64,000 nucleotides of DNA from Rugosibacter aromaticivorans (GTDB taxonomy: Bacteria > Pseudomonadota > Gammaproteobacteria > Burkholderiales > Rhodocyclaceae), in NCBI RefSeq assembly GCF_000934545.1, contig NZ_CP010554.1, positions 744,001 through 808,000 on the forward strand. Direction: 5' to 3'. Positions 1-12,185 of the stretch are shown here, piece by piece. How positions within the stretch are numbered: the stretch's first letter is position 1; each line of letters begins with the position of its first letter. The position numbers and the translations under genes were made by a program. The notes under the pieces were generated by a model that saw nothing but the letters and a program-made list of their open reading frames with translations, was not told where the DNA came from and did no database searches.

Positions 1-37
1 TAAGATAGCGACTTCAGTCGACAACTCAACAACGCTT

Positions 38-682
38 ATGAATCATTACCCGCATCCCATGCTTGCTCGCGAAGGCTGGTCTTTTATTTTCTTTGCGCTT
101 TTGGCAGCAATAGGGAGTTTGTATTTCCTGGGTTTGGCGTGGAGTATTCCGGCCTGGATTTTTTTCGTATTTTGCGTACAGTTTTTTCGTGATCCTGCTC
201 GACCGATTCCGCAAGGTGAAAAAAGTGTTCTATCCCCAGCTGATGGCCGTATTGTGGTCATTGAGCCGGCGCGCGATCCTTGGCTTGATCGAGAGAGTGT
301 GAAGGTGAGCGTTTTTATGAATGTTTTTAACGTGCATTCAAATCGCAGTCCGGTCGATGGTGAAATTATGCATTGCTGGTACCATCCGGGTAAGTTCTTA
401 AATGCCTCCCTGGATAAAGCTTCGCTTGAAAATGAACGCAATGCGTTACACATTCGCACCCGTGACGGGTTTGATATAACTTGCGTTCAAGTTGCGGGCT
501 TAATTGCGCGACGGATACTTTGTTATGTTGATAGCGGACAAAAAATGACCCGTGGTCAGCGTTACGGATTTATTCGCTTTGGCTCACGCGTTGATCTTTA
601 TCTTCCACCTGAAACCCGCATAAAAGTCGGCGTTGGCGAGACGGTAAAAGCATCGTCGACTATTCTTGCTGAGCTGCCATAA
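38..682 (+). CDS. psd: Phosphatidylserine decarboxylase proenzyme (short form)
   Basis: The 214-residue protein decarboxylates phosphatidylserine to phosphatidylethanolamine at the inner membrane. Residues about 13-52 are hydrophobic and form the N-terminal membrane anchor. Near the C-terminus is the self-cleavage site FGSR (Gly182-Ser183), where the chain splits to create the pyruvoyl group; the downstream alpha chain is about 32 residues, as in the short Psd family. It is followed 38 bp later by pssA, the enzyme that makes its substrate, and then by leuA. In many betaproteobacteria ilvC precedes this trio, and the in-frame-looking TAA at the very start of the window may be its stop, but nothing else of it is visible. 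The residues just after the cleavage site ([11 protein letters not shown]) are encoded by DNA resembling the dispersed repeat described elsewhere; here this may be coincidence. Confidence 0.95.
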   Translation: MNHYPHPMLAREGWSFIFFALLAAIGSLYFLGLAWSIPAWIFFVFCVQFFRDPARPIPQGEKSVLSPADGRIVVIEPARDPWLDRESVKVSVFMNVFNVHSNRSPVDGEIMHCWYHPGKFLNASLDKASLENERNALHIRTRDGFDITCVQVAGLIARRILCYVDSGQKMTRGQRYGFIRFGSRVDLYLPPETRIKVGVGETVKASSTILAELP

Positions 683-720
683 TCTCGTCCAAAGACAAAA
701 AGCTTGCCCCTGCGAAAACC

Positions 721-1488
721 ATGAGTCCTTTACCCCCAACGCCGCCCGTACGATTAGATAAAACGCTAATGAGCCCCGGTTTTCGACGACGGGGTATTTA
801 TGTGCTGCCTAATCTTTTAACGACAGCCGCTTTGTTTGCAGGCTTTTATGCCATCGTGCAAGCGATGAATGGTCGTTTTGAACACTCTGCCATAGCAATA
901 TTTATCGCTATGGTTTTGGATGGTTTGGATGGGCGCGTTGCCCGAATGACGAACACTCAAAGTGCATTTGGAGCAGAGTACGACTCACTTTCTGACATGG
1001 TGTCTTTTGGTGTGGCGCCTGCATTGGTTGTGTACGAATGGTCATTAAAAGGTTTGGGCAAATTAGGGTGGATTGCTGCTTTTATTTACTGCGTTGGCGC
1101 TGCATTGCGGTTAGCAAGATTCAATACCAACATGAGGACAACCGATAAACGTTATTTTCAAGGCCTGCCAAGTCCCGCGGCGGCTGCCTTAATTGCTGGG
1201 CTGGTTTGGGTGTTGCTCGACCTTGAAGTTACGGGAGAGGATGCACGTTGGATTGCCTGTATCCTGACTATCTTTTCAGGCATCACAATGGTCAGCAATA
1301 TTCCGTATTGGTCTGGCAAGGAGATCAATCTTAAAAAAAGCGTGCCATTCATGATGGTTGCCGTGATTGCACTAGGCTTTGCGTTCGTATCGTCTTACCC
1401 CCCGGGGGTTTTGTTTTCGCTATTTTTGGTTTATGCCTTGTCCGGTTATATCTTGTTCGCATGGCGTTGGCAAAATAAACGCAAGTAA
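721..1488 (+). CDS. pssA: CDP-diacylglycerol-serine O-phosphatidyltransferase
   Basis: This 255-residue integral membrane enzyme joins CDP-diacylglycerol and serine to give phosphatidylserine. The CDP-alcohol phosphotransferase signature is complete: Asp67, Asp70-Gly71, Ala74-Arg75, Gly84, Asp88 and Asp92. About six to eight hydrophobic segments follow the pattern of the PssA family. It lies directly after psd on the same strand, so substrate and product steps are co-transcribed. The ATG at 721 is the first start in frame after the psd stop region. No oddities seen. Confidence 0.95.
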   Translation: MSPLPPTPPVRLDKTLMSPGFRRRGIYVLPNLLTTAALFAGFYAIVQAMNGRFEHSAIAIFIAMVLDGLDGRVARMTNTQSAFGAEYDSLSDMVSFGVAPALVVYEWSLKGLGKLGWIAAFIYCVGAALRLARFNTNMRTTDKRYFQGLPSPAAAALIAGLVWVLLDLEVTGEDARWIACILTIFSGITMVSNIPYWSGKEINLKKSVPFMMVAVIALGFAFVSSYPPGVLFSLFLVYALSGYILFAWRWQNKRK

Positions 1489-1536
1489 AATCTCAAACGT
1501 ATTGCAACAAAAGCATAAAGCATTTATAGTCGATCC

Positions 1537-1650
1537 ATGGTTCCGACGACACTTTTCCAGTTTGTGTTTTTCGCTCTATTCGGCGCGCTTGTTGTGCGCT
1601 GCTCGTTGCGCGCCAAGACTTTGCCACTGCTGCGCAACGCGCATAAATAA
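1537..1650 (+). CDS. Candidate 37-residue leader or small membrane peptide upstream of leuA
   Basis: An open frame begins at ATG 1537 and encodes a short peptide with a hydrophobic stretch (residues about 5-21) and a basic tail ending in TLPLLRNAHK. Seven leucine codons are present, three of them close together near the end. It is followed 29 bp later by a hairpin with a T run and then by leuA. This layout resembles a transcription-attenuation leader for leucine synthesis, but there is no clear ribosome binding site before the ATG, and the leucine run is modest. It could equally be a chance frame. Low confidence. Confidence 0.25.
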   Translation: MVPTTLFQFVFFALFGALVVRCSLRAKTLPLLRNAHK

Positions 1651-1678
1651 ACTCCTCCCCATAATCCGGTTAACTTGA

Positions 1679-1706
1679 AGCAACTCCAGAATGGAGAGGC
1701 TTTTTT
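1679..1706 (+). terminator. Rho-independent terminator or attenuator hairpin before leuA
   Basis: Stem AGC..CTCCA (1679-1688) pairs with TGGAG..GCT (1692-1701) around a GAA loop with a 2x2 internal loop, followed by six T residues (1701-1706). It lies 36 bp upstream of the leuA start and after the candidate leader peptide. It may end the psd-pssA transcript or act as a leucine-responsive attenuator. A second possible stem in the leader is GGCGCGC (1582-1588) with GCGCGCC (1608-1614). Confidence 0.5.
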
Positions 1707-1742
1707 ACGTGTGCCTATTTTGAATTCTCCAAGGAGATCACC

Positions 1743-3264
1743 ATGTCCAAAGAACAATTGATTATTTTCGATACCACGTTGCGCGATGGCGAACAAAGTC
1801 CAGGCGCTTCAATGACTAAGGAAGAAAAGTTGCGAATCGCACGGCAGCTTGAACGCATGCACGTCAATATCATTGAAGCCGGATTTCCTGCCGCTTCCAA
1901 CGGAGATTTTGCTGCGGTTAAAGCCGTTGCTGAGGCAATTAAGGGCTCGACCGTTGCAGCCCTTAGCAGGGCTTTTGATAAAGATATATCGCGGGCTTTG
2001 GAGGCTATCAAGCCGGCTGCGTCAGGCCGTATCCACACATTCTTGGCGACAAGTCCAATCCATATGGAGAAGAAGTTGCGCATGTCGCCAGACGAAGTCC
2101 TTGTCGCTGCAAAAAGTGCGGTGCGCTTTGCGCGTAACGGCATTGATGATGTTGAGTTTTCATGCGAAGACGCCGGTCGGTCTGAATTGGATTTTCTCTG
2201 CAGAATTATTGAGGCAGTTATCAAAGAAGGTGCAACGACGATCAACATTCCTGACACCGTTGGCTATAACGTACCCGAGCAATTTGCTGAGCGTATCGGA
2301 CAATTACGCGAACGCATCCCAAATTCAGATAAAGTTGTTTGGTCAGTGCATTGTCACAATGATCTTGGATTGGCCGTAGCAAATAGCCTCGCTGCGGTAA
2401 TGGCTGGCGCACGTCAAGTCGAGTGCACGATCAATGGGTTGGGTGAGCGGGCAGGTAACGCATCTCTTGAAGAAATTGTTATGGCTGTTCGTACGCGACA
2501 AGATATTTTCCCGTGCGAGACTCGCATTGATGCAACGCAAATTGTTCCGGCCTCTAAAATGGTTTCCAGTATCACTGGGTTTCCAGTTCAGCCCAATAAA
2601 GCGATTGTCGGTGCCAATGCCTTTGCTCATGAATCAGGCATTCATCAAGATGGCGTATTGAAACATCGCGAAACTTACGAAATCATGCGTGCTGAAGATG
2701 TAGGCTGGAATGCCAATAAACTCGTTTTGGGCAAACTTTCAGGCCGAACTGCATTCCGGGCGCGCTTAAAAGAGCTTGGCATAGAAGTGGATAGCGAACA
2801 GGTGCTGAATACGGCATTTATGCGATTTAAAGAACTGGCTGATAAGAAGCATGAAATATTCGACGAAGACTTACATGCGATCATGAGCGATGAGGCCGTC
2901 ACGCTGGAGTCCGAACGCTATCGACTTGTTTCATCCATGTTTCATTCCGAAACAGGTGAAGCGCCATTGGCGCGACTTGTTATCTCAACAGAAGGTGTCG
3001 AAAAAGAGGCAGAAGCCAGTGGCAGCGGGCTTGTTGATGCAACATTCAAAGCGATTGAAAGCGTAGTTGCAAGCGGGTCTGAGCTCTTGTTGTACTCGGT
3101 AACTGCCATTACTACAGGGACGGACGCGCAGGGCGAAGTGACCGTTCGCCTCGCCAAAGATGGTCGAATCGTCAATGGACAAGGCGCAGATACTGACATT
3201 GTTGTTGCTTCGGCCAAAGCCTATATCCATGCTTTGAACACCCTGAGTTCAAGGAAGGAAAAAC

Positions 3265-3281
<17 letters not shown>
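1743..3281 (+). CDS. leuA: 2-isopropylmalate synthase
   Basis: The 512-residue enzyme condenses acetyl-CoA with 2-oxoisovalerate, the first committed step of leucine synthesis. The N-terminal TIM barrel carries the metal ligands: Asp15 in TTLRDGEQ, and His203 and His205 in HCHND. Further signature stretches are [13 protein letters not shown] and HESGIHQDG. Residues from about 380 form the C-terminal regulatory domain that binds leucine, so feedback inhibition is expected. Length fits the LeuA type 1 family. A clear AAGGAGA binding site precedes the ATG. The 3' end overlaps the convergent DUF2069 gene by 17 bp. Expression may be controlled by the hairpin at 1679-1706. Confidence 0.97.
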
Positions 3282-5105
<1,824 letters not shown>

Positions 5106-5184
5106 GTAATCGATTTAATCGAGAAGATTTTTTTCTTGAGTAAAATGAACAGTCCTCTGATAAATCATTTTTCCTCTGATTTCT

Positions 5185-5934
5185 ATGCAAAATTTTCTCT
5201 CTACCAAAGCCATTGATCCTCGCGACCGCCTGATTGTCGCGTTAGATTTTCCAAGCGTCAGTGCAGCACGGATTTTAGTAAACACGCTGGGTGATGTGGT
5301 TAGTTTTTATAAAATCGGCTTGGAACTTTTCATGGCAGAGGGCTATTTTGATTTTCTGAAGTGGCTCGTTTCGCAGAAAAAAAAAGTATTTGTTGATCTT
5401 AAGTTTTTTGATGTCCCAGAGACTGTTCGCTCAGCAGTACGTGCCTTGGCCGGAAGTGGGGCAACCTTGGCAACTGTTCATGGGAATCAATCAATGATGG
5501 AAGCAGCGGTGAAAGACAAAGGGCCACTTAAAATTCTTGCCGTAACAGCCTTGACGAGTCTTGATCGCGGGGATTTAGATGACTTAGGCTTTTCATGCGA
5601 TGTTGAAAGCTTGGTGCTGTCTCGGGCGCGTCGGGCATTGGAAGCCGGCGTGGATGGTATTGTATCTTCAGGCATGGAAGTCACCTCAATACGCGCTGAG
5701 CTTGGTGATAAGTTACTCGTGGTAACTCCGGGTATCCGTCCTGTTGAAAACAAATCAGTCGATGACCAAAAACGAACCGTTGATGTAGCGCAGGCGTTTC
5801 GAAATGGGGCTGACTACATCGTCGTTGGACGGCCTATTCGACAGGCTGGCGATCCACGCTTGGCCGCCGTTGAGATTCAGCAAACCATTCAAGCTGTATT
5901 TGGCTCTTTCGATAAAGGGGCGGTCTGGCGATAA
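5185..5934 (+). CDS. pyrF: Orotidine 5'-phosphate decarboxylase
   Basis: The 249-residue TIM-barrel enzyme makes UMP from OMP, the last step of pyrimidine synthesis. Asp21 and Lys43 bind substrate, and the catalytic cluster D71-x-K73-x-x-D76 lies in VDLKFFDVPETV. The phosphate-binding stretch near the C-terminus is ADYIVVGRPIRQAGDP. Length and motifs fit the bacterial type 1 PyrF. It lies on its own transcript start; a stretch of 79 bp separates it from the preceding gene. The binding site before the ATG at 5185 is weak. Confidence 0.96.
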   Translation: MQNFLSTKAIDPRDRLIVALDFPSVSAARILVNTLGDVVSFYKIGLELFMAEGYFDFLKWLVSQKKKVFVDLKFFDVPETVRSAVRALAGSGATLATVHGNQSMMEAAVKDKGPLKILAVTALTSLDRGDLDDLGFSCDVESLVLSRARRALEAGVDGIVSSGMEVTSIRAELGDKLLVVTPGIRPVENKSVDDQKRTVDVAQAFRNGADYIVVGRPIRQAGDPRLAAVEIQQTIQAVFGSFDKGAVWR

Positions 5935-6033
5935 GTGTGGCTTGATATGGACGATGGTGCTGTGGCGAGCGCCTTGTTTTATCTGCTTGTTTGAACTACA
6001 ATATCCAGCTTTACTGTACCTTGAGAGAACACT

Positions 6034-6288
6034 ATGGTAGTTATTCGTTTGGCCCGAGGTGGCGCAAAAAACCGTCCATTTTTCAATATGGTGGTAACTG
6101 ACTCGCGCAATCGCCGCGATGGTCGTTTTATTGAGCGTATTGGTTTTTACAACCCGGCTGCTGCGGCAACGGAGCAAGGCTTGGTGATTAATCCTGAACG
6201 TCTGGCCTACTGGCAGCAGCACGGTGCCCAGCTTTCGCCTACGGCCGCTCGCTTAGTGAAGCAGTCCGGTGTCCAAAGAACTGCCTGA
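6034..6288 (+). CDS. rpsP: 30S ribosomal protein S16
   Basis: An 84-residue ribosomal protein with the family start [21 protein letters not shown] and [20 protein letters not shown]16 stabilises the 5' domain of 16S rRNA during assembly. It is the first gene of the rpsP-rimM-trmD-rplS operon, which is conserved across proteobacteria. The start is preceded by a GAGAG-type binding site. rimM begins 6 bp after its stop. Confidence 0.98.
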   Translation: MVVIRLARGGAKNRPFFNMVVTDSRNRRDGRFIERIGFYNPAAAATEQGLVINPERLAYWQQHGAQLSPTAARLVKQSGVQRTA

Positions 6289-6294
6289 TATACA

Positions 6295-6801
6295 ATGATT
6301 GTGCTGGGGCGGGTTATTGCCCCATTTGGCGTTCGGGGCTGGTTGCGCGTGCATCCATTTGGTGATGATCCGTTGTCATGGGTGAAAATTCCGCAATGGT
6401 GGTTGTCTCCAACAGCGGATGCACCGCCCGATCGATGGACTGCCTATGTGCCGGAGGTCATTAAAACCCACGCAGATAGCCTTGTCGCCAAGCTTGCAGA
6501 TGTTGATGACCGCGACACTGCGGAGTCAATCGATGGCTGTTTTATTGGTGTGGCACGCGAGGATTTACCACCCGTTAAGCTCGGTGAATATTACTGGGAT
6601 GATCTAACGGGTCTTACCGTTGTAAACTTGCAGGGGCAGTTGTTGGGAAGCGTGAAGTCTCTTCTTGAAACTGGTGCGCACGATGTTTTGGTTGTTGGTT
6701 TCGCAAAAAATGAAAGATTGTTGCCATTCGTTGAGCATGTAATCAAGGTGGTCGATGTTTCCGGAAAAGTGATTTACGTGGATTGGGAGGCTGATTGGTG
6801 A
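6295..6801 (+). CDS. rimM: Ribosome maturation factor RimM
   Basis: The 168-residue protein assists late 30S assembly and binds S19. The N-terminal beta-barrel begins with [21 protein letters not shown], the family signature, and the C-terminal PRC-barrel domain holds [23 protein letters not shown] and ends in IYVDWEADW. It follows rpsP closely and its stop overlaps the GTG start of trmD, as expected in this operon. Confidence 0.97.
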   Translation: MIVLGRVIAPFGVRGWLRVHPFGDDPLSWVKIPQWWLSPTADAPPDRWTAYVPEVIKTHADSLVAKLADVDDRDTAESIDGCFIGVAREDLPPVKLGEYYWDDLTGLTVVNLQGQLLGSVKSLLETGAHDVLVVGFAKNERLLPFVEHVIKVVDVSGKVIYVDWEADW

Positions 6802-7541
6802 CTTTGCGATTTGATGTCATCACCCTGTTTCCTGAAATGTTTTCGGCAATTACTGCATCAGGAATCACCCGGAGGGCGCTGGAACGCAAGCTCTGGCAGC
6901 TGGAGTGTTGGAACCCTCGGCAGTGGGCAAATGATGTGCATCGAACAGTAGATGATCGCCCTTATGGTGGCGGGCCTGGCATGGTAATGATGGCAGAGCC
7001 GTTAGAGCATGCAATTCAAGCTGTAAAAGTCGGCGCTGGCGATACGGTGAAAGTGATTTATCTTTCCCCGCAGGGCGCACCGATCAAGCAGCAACGAGTG
7101 GTTGAATTAGCGGCAGGCCCGGGTGCAATTCTTTTGTGCGGTCGCTATGAAGGTATTGATGAGCGACTTATTGATCGATGTGTTGATGAGGAGTTATCAC
7201 TAGGGGATTTTGTTTTATCAGGGGGTGAAATTGCAGCAATGGCATTGATGGACGCTTGTATTCGCCACTTGCCGGAAGCCTTGAATGATGAGTCGTCGGT
7301 AGTGGAAGATTCTTTTTCTTCAGGTTTGTTGGACTGGCCGCATTACACGCGGCCAGAGGTGTACGAGGGATGTGATGTTCCTGACGTTTTGTTATCAGGG
7401 AATCATGAAAAAATCCGGCGTTGGCGGCTGAAACAGGCGCTAGGGCGGACATGGCAGAGGCGCCCCGATCTTTTGCAGAGTCGGTCGTTGAGCCAAGAAG
7501 AGGCCAAATTGCTGGGGGAGTTTCAGCGAGATGGTCAATAA
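6798..7541 (+). CDS. trmD: tRNA (guanine-N1)-methyltransferase
   Basis: TrmD methylates G37 of tRNAs with S-adenosylmethionine and prevents frameshifting. The protein starts [15 protein letters not shown] and contains the trefoil-knot motifs [25 protein letters not shown] and [11 protein letters not shown] chose the GTG at 6798 (247 residues): a GGAGG lies seven bases before it and it overlaps the rimM stop as GTGA. A TTG start three bases earlier is possible. DNA at 7025-7050 (encoding [10 protein letters not shown]) matches the dispersed repeat closely, although the amino acids also fit the family. Confidence 0.96.
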   Translation: MTLRFDVITLFPEMFSAITASGITRRALERKLWQLECWNPRQWANDVHRTVDDRPYGGGPGMVMMAEPLEHAIQAVKVGAGDTVKVIYLSPQGAPIKQQRVVELAAGPGAILLCGRYEGIDERLIDRCVDEELSLGDFVLSGGEIAAMALMDACIRHLPEALNDESSVVEDSFSSGLLDWPHYTRPEVYEGCDVPDVLLSGNHEKIRRWRLKQALGRTWQRRPDLLQSRSLSQEEAKLLGEFQRDGQ

Positions 7542-7622
7542 AGCTACACACCAGGGGTGACTCTGCTCTGTGTAAACGGTTGGCAGGCTGGATCTGCAGC
7601 CATATAATTAATGGAGTAATAA

Positions 7623-7991
7623 ATGAATCTGATTGAACAGTTGGAAAAAGAAGAAATTGCACGGTTGGCAAAGGTTATCCCCGAATTTTCTCCGGGTGAT
7701 ACCGTCATTGTTAATGTGAATGTTTTCGAGGGTGATCGCAAGCGTACGCAAGCTTTTGAGGGGGTAGTTGTTGCTAAGCGCAACCGTGGCCTGAATTCAA
7801 ACTTTATCGTGCGGAAGATATCATCAGGCGAAGGCGTTGAGCGTACTTTTCAAACCTACTCTCCAGTGATTGCCAGCATTGAGGTCAAGCGTCGCGGCGA
7901 TGTGCGTCGTGCCAAGCTCTATTATCTGCGTGACCGCTCCGGTAAGTCTGCGCGTATTAAGGAGAAGCTGACGAGATCAACTCGCGCTTAA
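7623..7991 (+). CDS. rplS: 50S ribosomal protein L19
   Basis: A 122-residue ribosomal protein that sits at the 30S-50S interface. The sequence [55 protein letters not shown] is typical for L19 (given here as a region, residues about 21-78). It is the last gene of the rpsP operon. A GGAG binding site precedes the ATG. A strong hairpin terminator follows at 8045-8087. Confidence 0.98.
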   Translation: MNLIEQLEKEEIARLAKVIPEFSPGDTVIVNVNVFEGDRKRTQAFEGVVVAKRNRGLNSNFIVRKISSGEGVERTFQTYSPVIASIEVKRRGDVRRAKLYYLRDRSGKSARIKEKLTRSTRA

Positions 7992-8044
7992 GAGTCTTGA
8001 AAGCGTATTAGCTGATTCTGAATTAGCCGTTTTATTTATCAGCT

Positions 8045-8087
8045 AAAAAACGGGCCGTACATCAAACGATGTACGGCCCTTTTTTTA
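8045..8087. terminator. Bidirectional terminator between rplS and folE2
   Basis: A perfect 12-bp stem, GGGCCGTACATC with GATGTACGGCCC, with loop AAAC, is flanked by an A run on the left and a T run on the right. It can end the rplS operon on the plus strand and folE2 on the minus strand. Confidence 0.95.
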
Positions 8088-8096
8088 AAGCCGGGT

Positions 8097-8921
8097 TTAG
8101 TGAGCCTTCTTATCCTTTTCAATCATCGCATAAGCAGAGTGATTATGAATTGATTCGAAATTCTCACTTTCAACGCTGTAGGCATCAATGCGTTGATCGA
8201 CATTCAGTACGCTTGCAACATCACGAACAAGATCTTCAACAAACTTTGGATTATCGTATGCACGTTCAGTGACGAATTTCTCGTCGGGGCGCTTAAGCAG
8301 GCCATAAAGCTCGCAAGAGGCCTGGCTTTCAGCAATGTTAATCAAATCCTCGATCCACACAAGCGTATTAGTCGTGGCAGTGATAGTGACATGTGAGCGT
8401 TGATTGTGTGCGCCACGGTCTGAAATTTTCTTGGAGCAAGGACATAAGCTGGTAACCGGCACTAACACCTTGATAGTTTGTCGGTACTCACCATTGGAAA
8501 GAATTTCACCAATAAATGTGACGTCATAGTCCATAAGACTCTTGACGCCAGAAACAGGCGCTGTTTTGTTAACGAAGTAAGGAAAACTCATTTCAAGATA
8601 ACCCATTTGGGCCTCTAAGCGCCTTACCATCTCACGCAACATGGTTTCAAAACTCTCAACCGAAATCTCATCTTCGTGTGAGTTAAGAATTTCAACGAAA
8701 CGCGACATGTGCGTGCCCTTGAAATTATGCGGCAGTCCCACGTACATGTTGAAGTCAGCGATGGTATGCCTTACGCCACCGCTTTTATCGAGGACCTTGA
8801 ATGGGTGGCGAATTGACTTAATACCAACTCGGTTGATTGGTAAATGGCGCAAATCTTCGCTCGATTGGACGTCAGGTATGACGGCCTTATTTTGATCAGG
8901 CATAGGAACCCTGGAATTCAT
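8097..8921 (-). CDS. folE2: GTP cyclohydrolase FolE2
   Basis: The 274-residue enzyme converts GTP to 7,8-dihydroneopterin triphosphate at the head of folate (and possibly queuosine) synthesis; the type IB enzymes use varied metals and can work when zinc is scarce. Family marks are [13 protein letters not shown] near the N-terminus, [21 protein letters not shown] with the metal-ligand cysteine, and the C-terminal [18 protein letters not shown]. queC, which uses the same pathway product downstream, lies about 18 kb away. It stands alone on the minus strand and is closed by the terminator at 8045-8087. Confidence 0.95.
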   Translation of the reverse strand: MNSRVPMPDQNKAVIPDVQSSEDLRHLPINRVGIKSIRHPFKVLDKSGGVRHTIADFNMYVGLPHNFKGTHMSRFVEILNSHEDEISVESFETMLREMVRRLEAQMGYLEMSFPYFVNKTAPVSGVKSLMDYDVTFIGEILSNGEYRQTIKVLVPVTSLCPCSKKISDRGAHNQRSHVTITATTNTLVWIEDLINIAESQASCELYGLLKRPDEKFVTERAYDNPKFVEDLVRDVASVLNVDQRIDAYSVESENFESIHNHSAYAMIEKDKKAH

Positions 8922-8985
8922 AATTTGTTTGCAACTTGTGTAAAAAAGTCTGTGTGATGAACTGTATATTTTCCGACAAAATTAG

Positions 8986-10839
8986 TCAACTATTGGCGGC
9001 TCGCTTTTCACATACGCTGCTGGCAATGCCTGCGGGGTCGAGCCCGATCTTAGACAACAACGCGGCGCTATCACCCTGATCAATGAAATGGTCAGGTAAT
9101 CCAAGCCGTAAGTGGGGCACTCTGAGCCCCGATTCTTCAAGGATGCGGGATACTTCAGCCCCGGCACCACCGATAATGGTATTTTCTTCAATGGAAACTA
9201 ATAGGTCATGACTCAGAGCGAGTGAATGGATGAGCTCGTGATCAATAGGTTTCACAAAGCGCATGTTTACCACGGTGGCATCGAGCAAGTCACCCGCCGC
9301 TAGTGCTGGCGTCAGCATTGAGCCAAATGCCAATAGAGCAGTGCGTTTGCCTTGACGTTTTACTTCGCCTTTGCCAATGGCAAGAGTTGATAAATCAGGC
9401 TGTATTGGTACGCCCGAGCCACTGCCACGAGGATAGCGAACGGCTACTGGGCCATCAATGGCGAACGCGGTAGAGAGCATTTTACGGCATTCATCCTCAT
9501 CACTTGGCGTCATCACCACCATGTTGGGGATGCAGGTGAGATAGGAAAGATCAAAAGCCCCGTTATGTGTGGCGCCGTCCGCACCCACGAGCCCCCCGCG
9601 ATCAATGGCAAATACAATGGGTAAATTTTGCAAAGCGATATCGTGGATGAGTTGATCATACGCCCGCTGCAAAAATGTTGAGTAAATTGCGACTACGGGT
9701 TTCATTCCTTCACACGCCAAGCCAGCGGCAAATGTCAGTGCATGCTGCTCAGCAATGCCTACGTCAAAGTAGCGGTCAGGGAACTCCTGCGAGAAGCGCA
9801 AGAGACCTGAGCCTTCACGCATGGCCGGGGTAATGCCCATGAGACGCGAATCGCTAGCGGCCTGGTCGCATAGCCAGTCGCTGAATACCTGCGTGTAGGT
9901 TAGCTTGCTGCTACTTTTTGCCGGCTTGATCCCACACGTGGTATCGAATTTACTGACACCGTGATAAAGAACAGGATCAGTTTCTGCAAGCTTATAGCCT
10001 TGCCCTTTTTGAGTTATGACATGTAGAAACTGAGGGCCTTGGAGCCGACGTAAATTCTGCAAGGTAGGAATCAATGCTTCTAGATCATGGCCATTGATGG
10101 GGCCAATGTAGTTGAAGCCCAGTTCCTCGAACAAGGTGCCCGGCGAGATCATTCCTTTGACATGCTCTTCAACTCGACTGGCGAATTCCCGCATACTAGG
10201 CATGACCGATAGAACTTTTCCACCTGCTCGGCGGGCTGCATTGAAGGTTCTGCCGGAGAGTAATCGTGCCAGATATTTGTTCAATGCTCCTACGGGAGGG
10301 GAGATAGACATGTCATTATCGTTTAGTATGACAAGTAAATTGGCATCGAGCGTGCCCCCGTTGTTTAGAGCCTCGAACGCTTGGCCGGCAGACATAGCCC
10401 CATCACCGATGATGGCAGCGACGCGACGTTCTTCACCTTTATTGCGCGCTGCGACAGCCATACCAAGAGCAGCAGAGATGGATGTGGAAGAGTGGCCAAC
10501 ACCAAAGGTGTCGTAAATACTTTCTGTACGCTTTGGGAAGCCGGAAATCCCTTGGTACATTCTCAAGCGTGCCATGCCTTCTCTTCGGCCCGTGAGTACT
10601 TTATGAGCGTAAGTCTGATGACCTACATCCCACACTAGCCGGTCTTCAGGTGTATTAAAAACATAGTGCAGCGCGATCGTCAGTTCAATTGTGCCAAGGT
10701 TTGAGGATAAGTGGCCGCCCGTTTTTGCGACAGACTCAAGTAAAAATTGACGTAGCTCATCGGCTAACTGAGGTAGTTGATGTGGCGAAAGTAATCGAAG
10801 ATCCGCTGGGGATTGAATCGTATCGAGCAGTGGCGTCAT
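8986..10839 (-). CDS. dxs: 1-deoxy-D-xylulose-5-phosphate synthase
   Basis: This 617-residue thiamine-diphosphate enzyme condenses pyruvate and glyceraldehyde 3-phosphate, the entry step of the MEP isoprenoid pathway. The cofactor motif [18 protein letters not shown] is present, followed by [18 protein letters not shown]. The transketolase pyrimidine-binding domain includes [17 protein letters not shown], and the C-terminal domain is complete. Its start overlaps the ispA stop by one base, so it is the third gene of xseB-ispA-dxs. Confidence 0.98.
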   Translation of the reverse strand: MTPLLDTIQSPADLRLLSPHQLPQLADELRQFLLESVAKTGGHLSSNLGTIELTIALHYVFNTPEDRLVWDVGHQTYAHKVLTGRREGMARLRMYQGISGFPKRTESIYDTFGVGHSSTSISAALGMAVAARNKGEERRVAAIIGDGAMSAGQAFEALNNGGTLDANLLVILNDNDMSISPPVGALNKYLARLLSGRTFNAARRAGGKVLSVMPSMREFASRVEEHVKGMISPGTLFEELGFNYIGPINGHDLEALIPTLQNLRRLQGPQFLHVITQKGQGYKLAETDPVLYHGVSKFDTTCGIKPAKSSSKLTYTQVFSDWLCDQAASDSRLMGITPAMREGSGLLRFSQEFPDRYFDVGIAEQHALTFAAGLACEGMKPVVAIYSTFLQRAYDQLIHDIALQNLPIVFAIDRGGLVGADGATHNGAFDLSYLTCIPNMVVMTPSDEDECRKMLSTAFAIDGPVAVRYPRGSGSGVPIQPDLSTLAIGKGEVKRQGKRTALLAFGSMLTPALAAGDLLDATVVNMRFVKPIDHELIHSLALSHDLLVSIEENTIIGGAGAEVSRILEESGLRVPHLRLGLPDHFIDQGDSAALLSKIGLDPAGIASSVCEKRAANS

Positions 10840-11723
10840 CAGAAGTTTCGCTCAGCGATGAAATCGGCTAGTTCATGTAGACGTAATGCGTGATCACCAA
10901 ACGGGGCTAAGGCGGCATGCGACTCATGCAACATGGTTACGGCAAGTTCTTTGGCTTGGTTTTTCCCTAATAGACTGACATAGGTGGATTTGTTTTGCGC
11001 TGCATCCTTACCTGCGGTTTTTCCAAGGGTGGCCGTGTCACTTTCTGTATCAAGAATATCATCGACGACTTGAAACAATAAGCCGAGCCGGGTGGCAAAG
11101 TGGCTTAGTTGGTCTAATTCACTTGGTGTTGCCTTGCCGCAATGCGCGCCAAGAAGAACAGCGGCGCGAATCAACGCCCCTGTCTTGTGGATGTGCATCA
11201 ATTCAAGTTCTACAATGGTTAGCTGTTGATTAGTAGCGGCAATGTCAAGTGCTTGGCCACCAGCCATTCCACGTGAGCCGGAGGCTGTCGCCAGCAAGTT
11301 CAGCATATCAACTTGATGTGATAAATCAACATCTAGTGAGCGTGATGAAAGTACTTGGAAGGCGAGCGTTTGAAGCGCGTCGCCAGCAAGTAGGGCAGTT
11401 GCTTCATCAAACCCAATATGGCATGTTGGCTTGCCGCGTCGGAGCACATCATTATCCATGCATGGCAAATCATCATGCACGAGCGAATAAGCATGAATGA
11501 GTTCAGTTGCAATCGCTGCCGTATCTAAAGAATTCTGGTTGGCTTTAAAAAGATCGCCCGCAGCATGGCAAAGCAATGGCCTGATCCGCTTTCCTCCGCC
11601 AAGCACGACATAGCGCATTGCGTCATGCAAGCGTGTGGGTGAAATGTGAGACGGGGGTAGGGCCAACTCGAGCGCAACCTCTGTCCGCTGCTGAATGCTA
11701 GAAGCCCAGCTGGAAAAGTTCAT
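10839..11723 (-). CDS. ispA: Farnesyl (geranyl) diphosphate synthase
   Basis: The 294-residue prenyltransferase builds farnesyl diphosphate from isopentenyl and dimethylallyl diphosphate. The first aspartate-rich motif is [17 protein letters not shown], of the short-chain bacterial type, and the second is [25 protein letters not shown] near the N-terminus binds the diphosphate. It sits between xseB (2 bp away) and dxs (1 bp overlap), so chain elongation and the first pathway step are co-expressed. Confidence 0.96.
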   Translation of the reverse strand: MNFSSWASSIQQRTEVALELALPPSHISPTRLHDAMRYVVLGGGKRIRPLLCHAAGDLFKANQNSLDTAAIATELIHAYSLVHDDLPCMDNDVLRRGKPTCHIGFDEATALLAGDALQTLAFQVLSSRSLDVDLSHQVDMLNLLATASGSRGMAGGQALDIAATNQQLTIVELELMHIHKTGALIRAAVLLGAHCGKATPSELDQLSHFATRLGLLFQVVDDILDTESDTATLGKTAGKDAAQNKSTYVSLLGKNQAKELAVTMLHESHAALAPFGDHALRLHELADFIAERNF

Positions 11724-11725
11724 CG

Positions 11726-11992
11726 CTATTTATCTTCCAGTTCACCGAGGGTGTCTGGCTTGAGGGGGCGCAGAGTATTGTCTTCAAGGATACGTATTTG
11801 CTGCTCGGCTGCATTGAGAGTTTCTTGGCACTGGCGAAGCAAAAATATTCCACGTTTGTAGATATCCAGTGCTTCTTGGAGCGGCATCTGACCAACTTCC
11901 ATGGCACTGATGATGCCTTCCAGTTCAGTGAGAGCGTCTTCGAAAGATTGCGATTCTATCAGCGTAGAGGATTTTTTCGGGGTAGTTTTCAT
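11726..11992 (-). CDS. xseB: Exodeoxyribonuclease VII small subunit
   Basis: An 88-residue helical protein with the XseB signature SFEDALTELEGIISAMEVGQMPLQEALDIYKRG (residues about 16-48). Several small subunits bind one XseA large subunit to form a single-strand exonuclease. xseA is not in the window. Placement before ispA and dxs is a widespread proteobacterial arrangement. Confidence 0.94.
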   Translation of the reverse strand: MKTTPKKSSTLIESQSFEDALTELEGIISAMEVGQMPLQEALDIYKRGIFLLRQCQETLNAAEQQIRILEDNTLRPLKPDTLGELEDK

Positions 11993-12098
11993 GATTAGAG
12001 GACCATGTTAGCCAAAGACGATAGTCGATAACAAAAATGTTGCAAAAATAGCTTGGGCGTGGCTTCCGGTCAAATTCGTTACGCGCTACAATGCGGTA

Positions 12099-12122
12099 AC
12101 CGGCGCTGAGCCGGTTTTCTTT
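12099..12122. other. Terminator-like hairpin in the xseB-Rieske intergenic region
   Basis: AACCGGC pairs with GCCGGTT around GCTGA, followed by TTCTTTT. It lies 64 bp upstream of the Rieske gene in the divergent region (11993-12185). As a plus-strand terminator it would need an upstream transcript that I cannot identify; it may instead be a leader structure. Confidence 0.35.
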
Positions 12123-12185
12123 TGCCATTAAACCACTTCGATTGTTTCCGGTTTCCACGTAAATCTTTCCTGGAGGTTGGGAATT

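Noticed and set aside
622..646. Sequence in psd matching the dispersed repeat (AAAAGTCGGCGTTGG then CGAGACGG)
   Set aside because: The encoded [10 protein letters not shown] is what the Psd family normally has at this site, so the match may be chance or convergence; not counted as a secure copy.
7025..7050. Sequence in trmD with a full repeat core
   Set aside because: The match is good, but the residues [18 protein letters not shown] fit the TrmD family, so I cannot tell a repeat copy from ordinary coding sequence.
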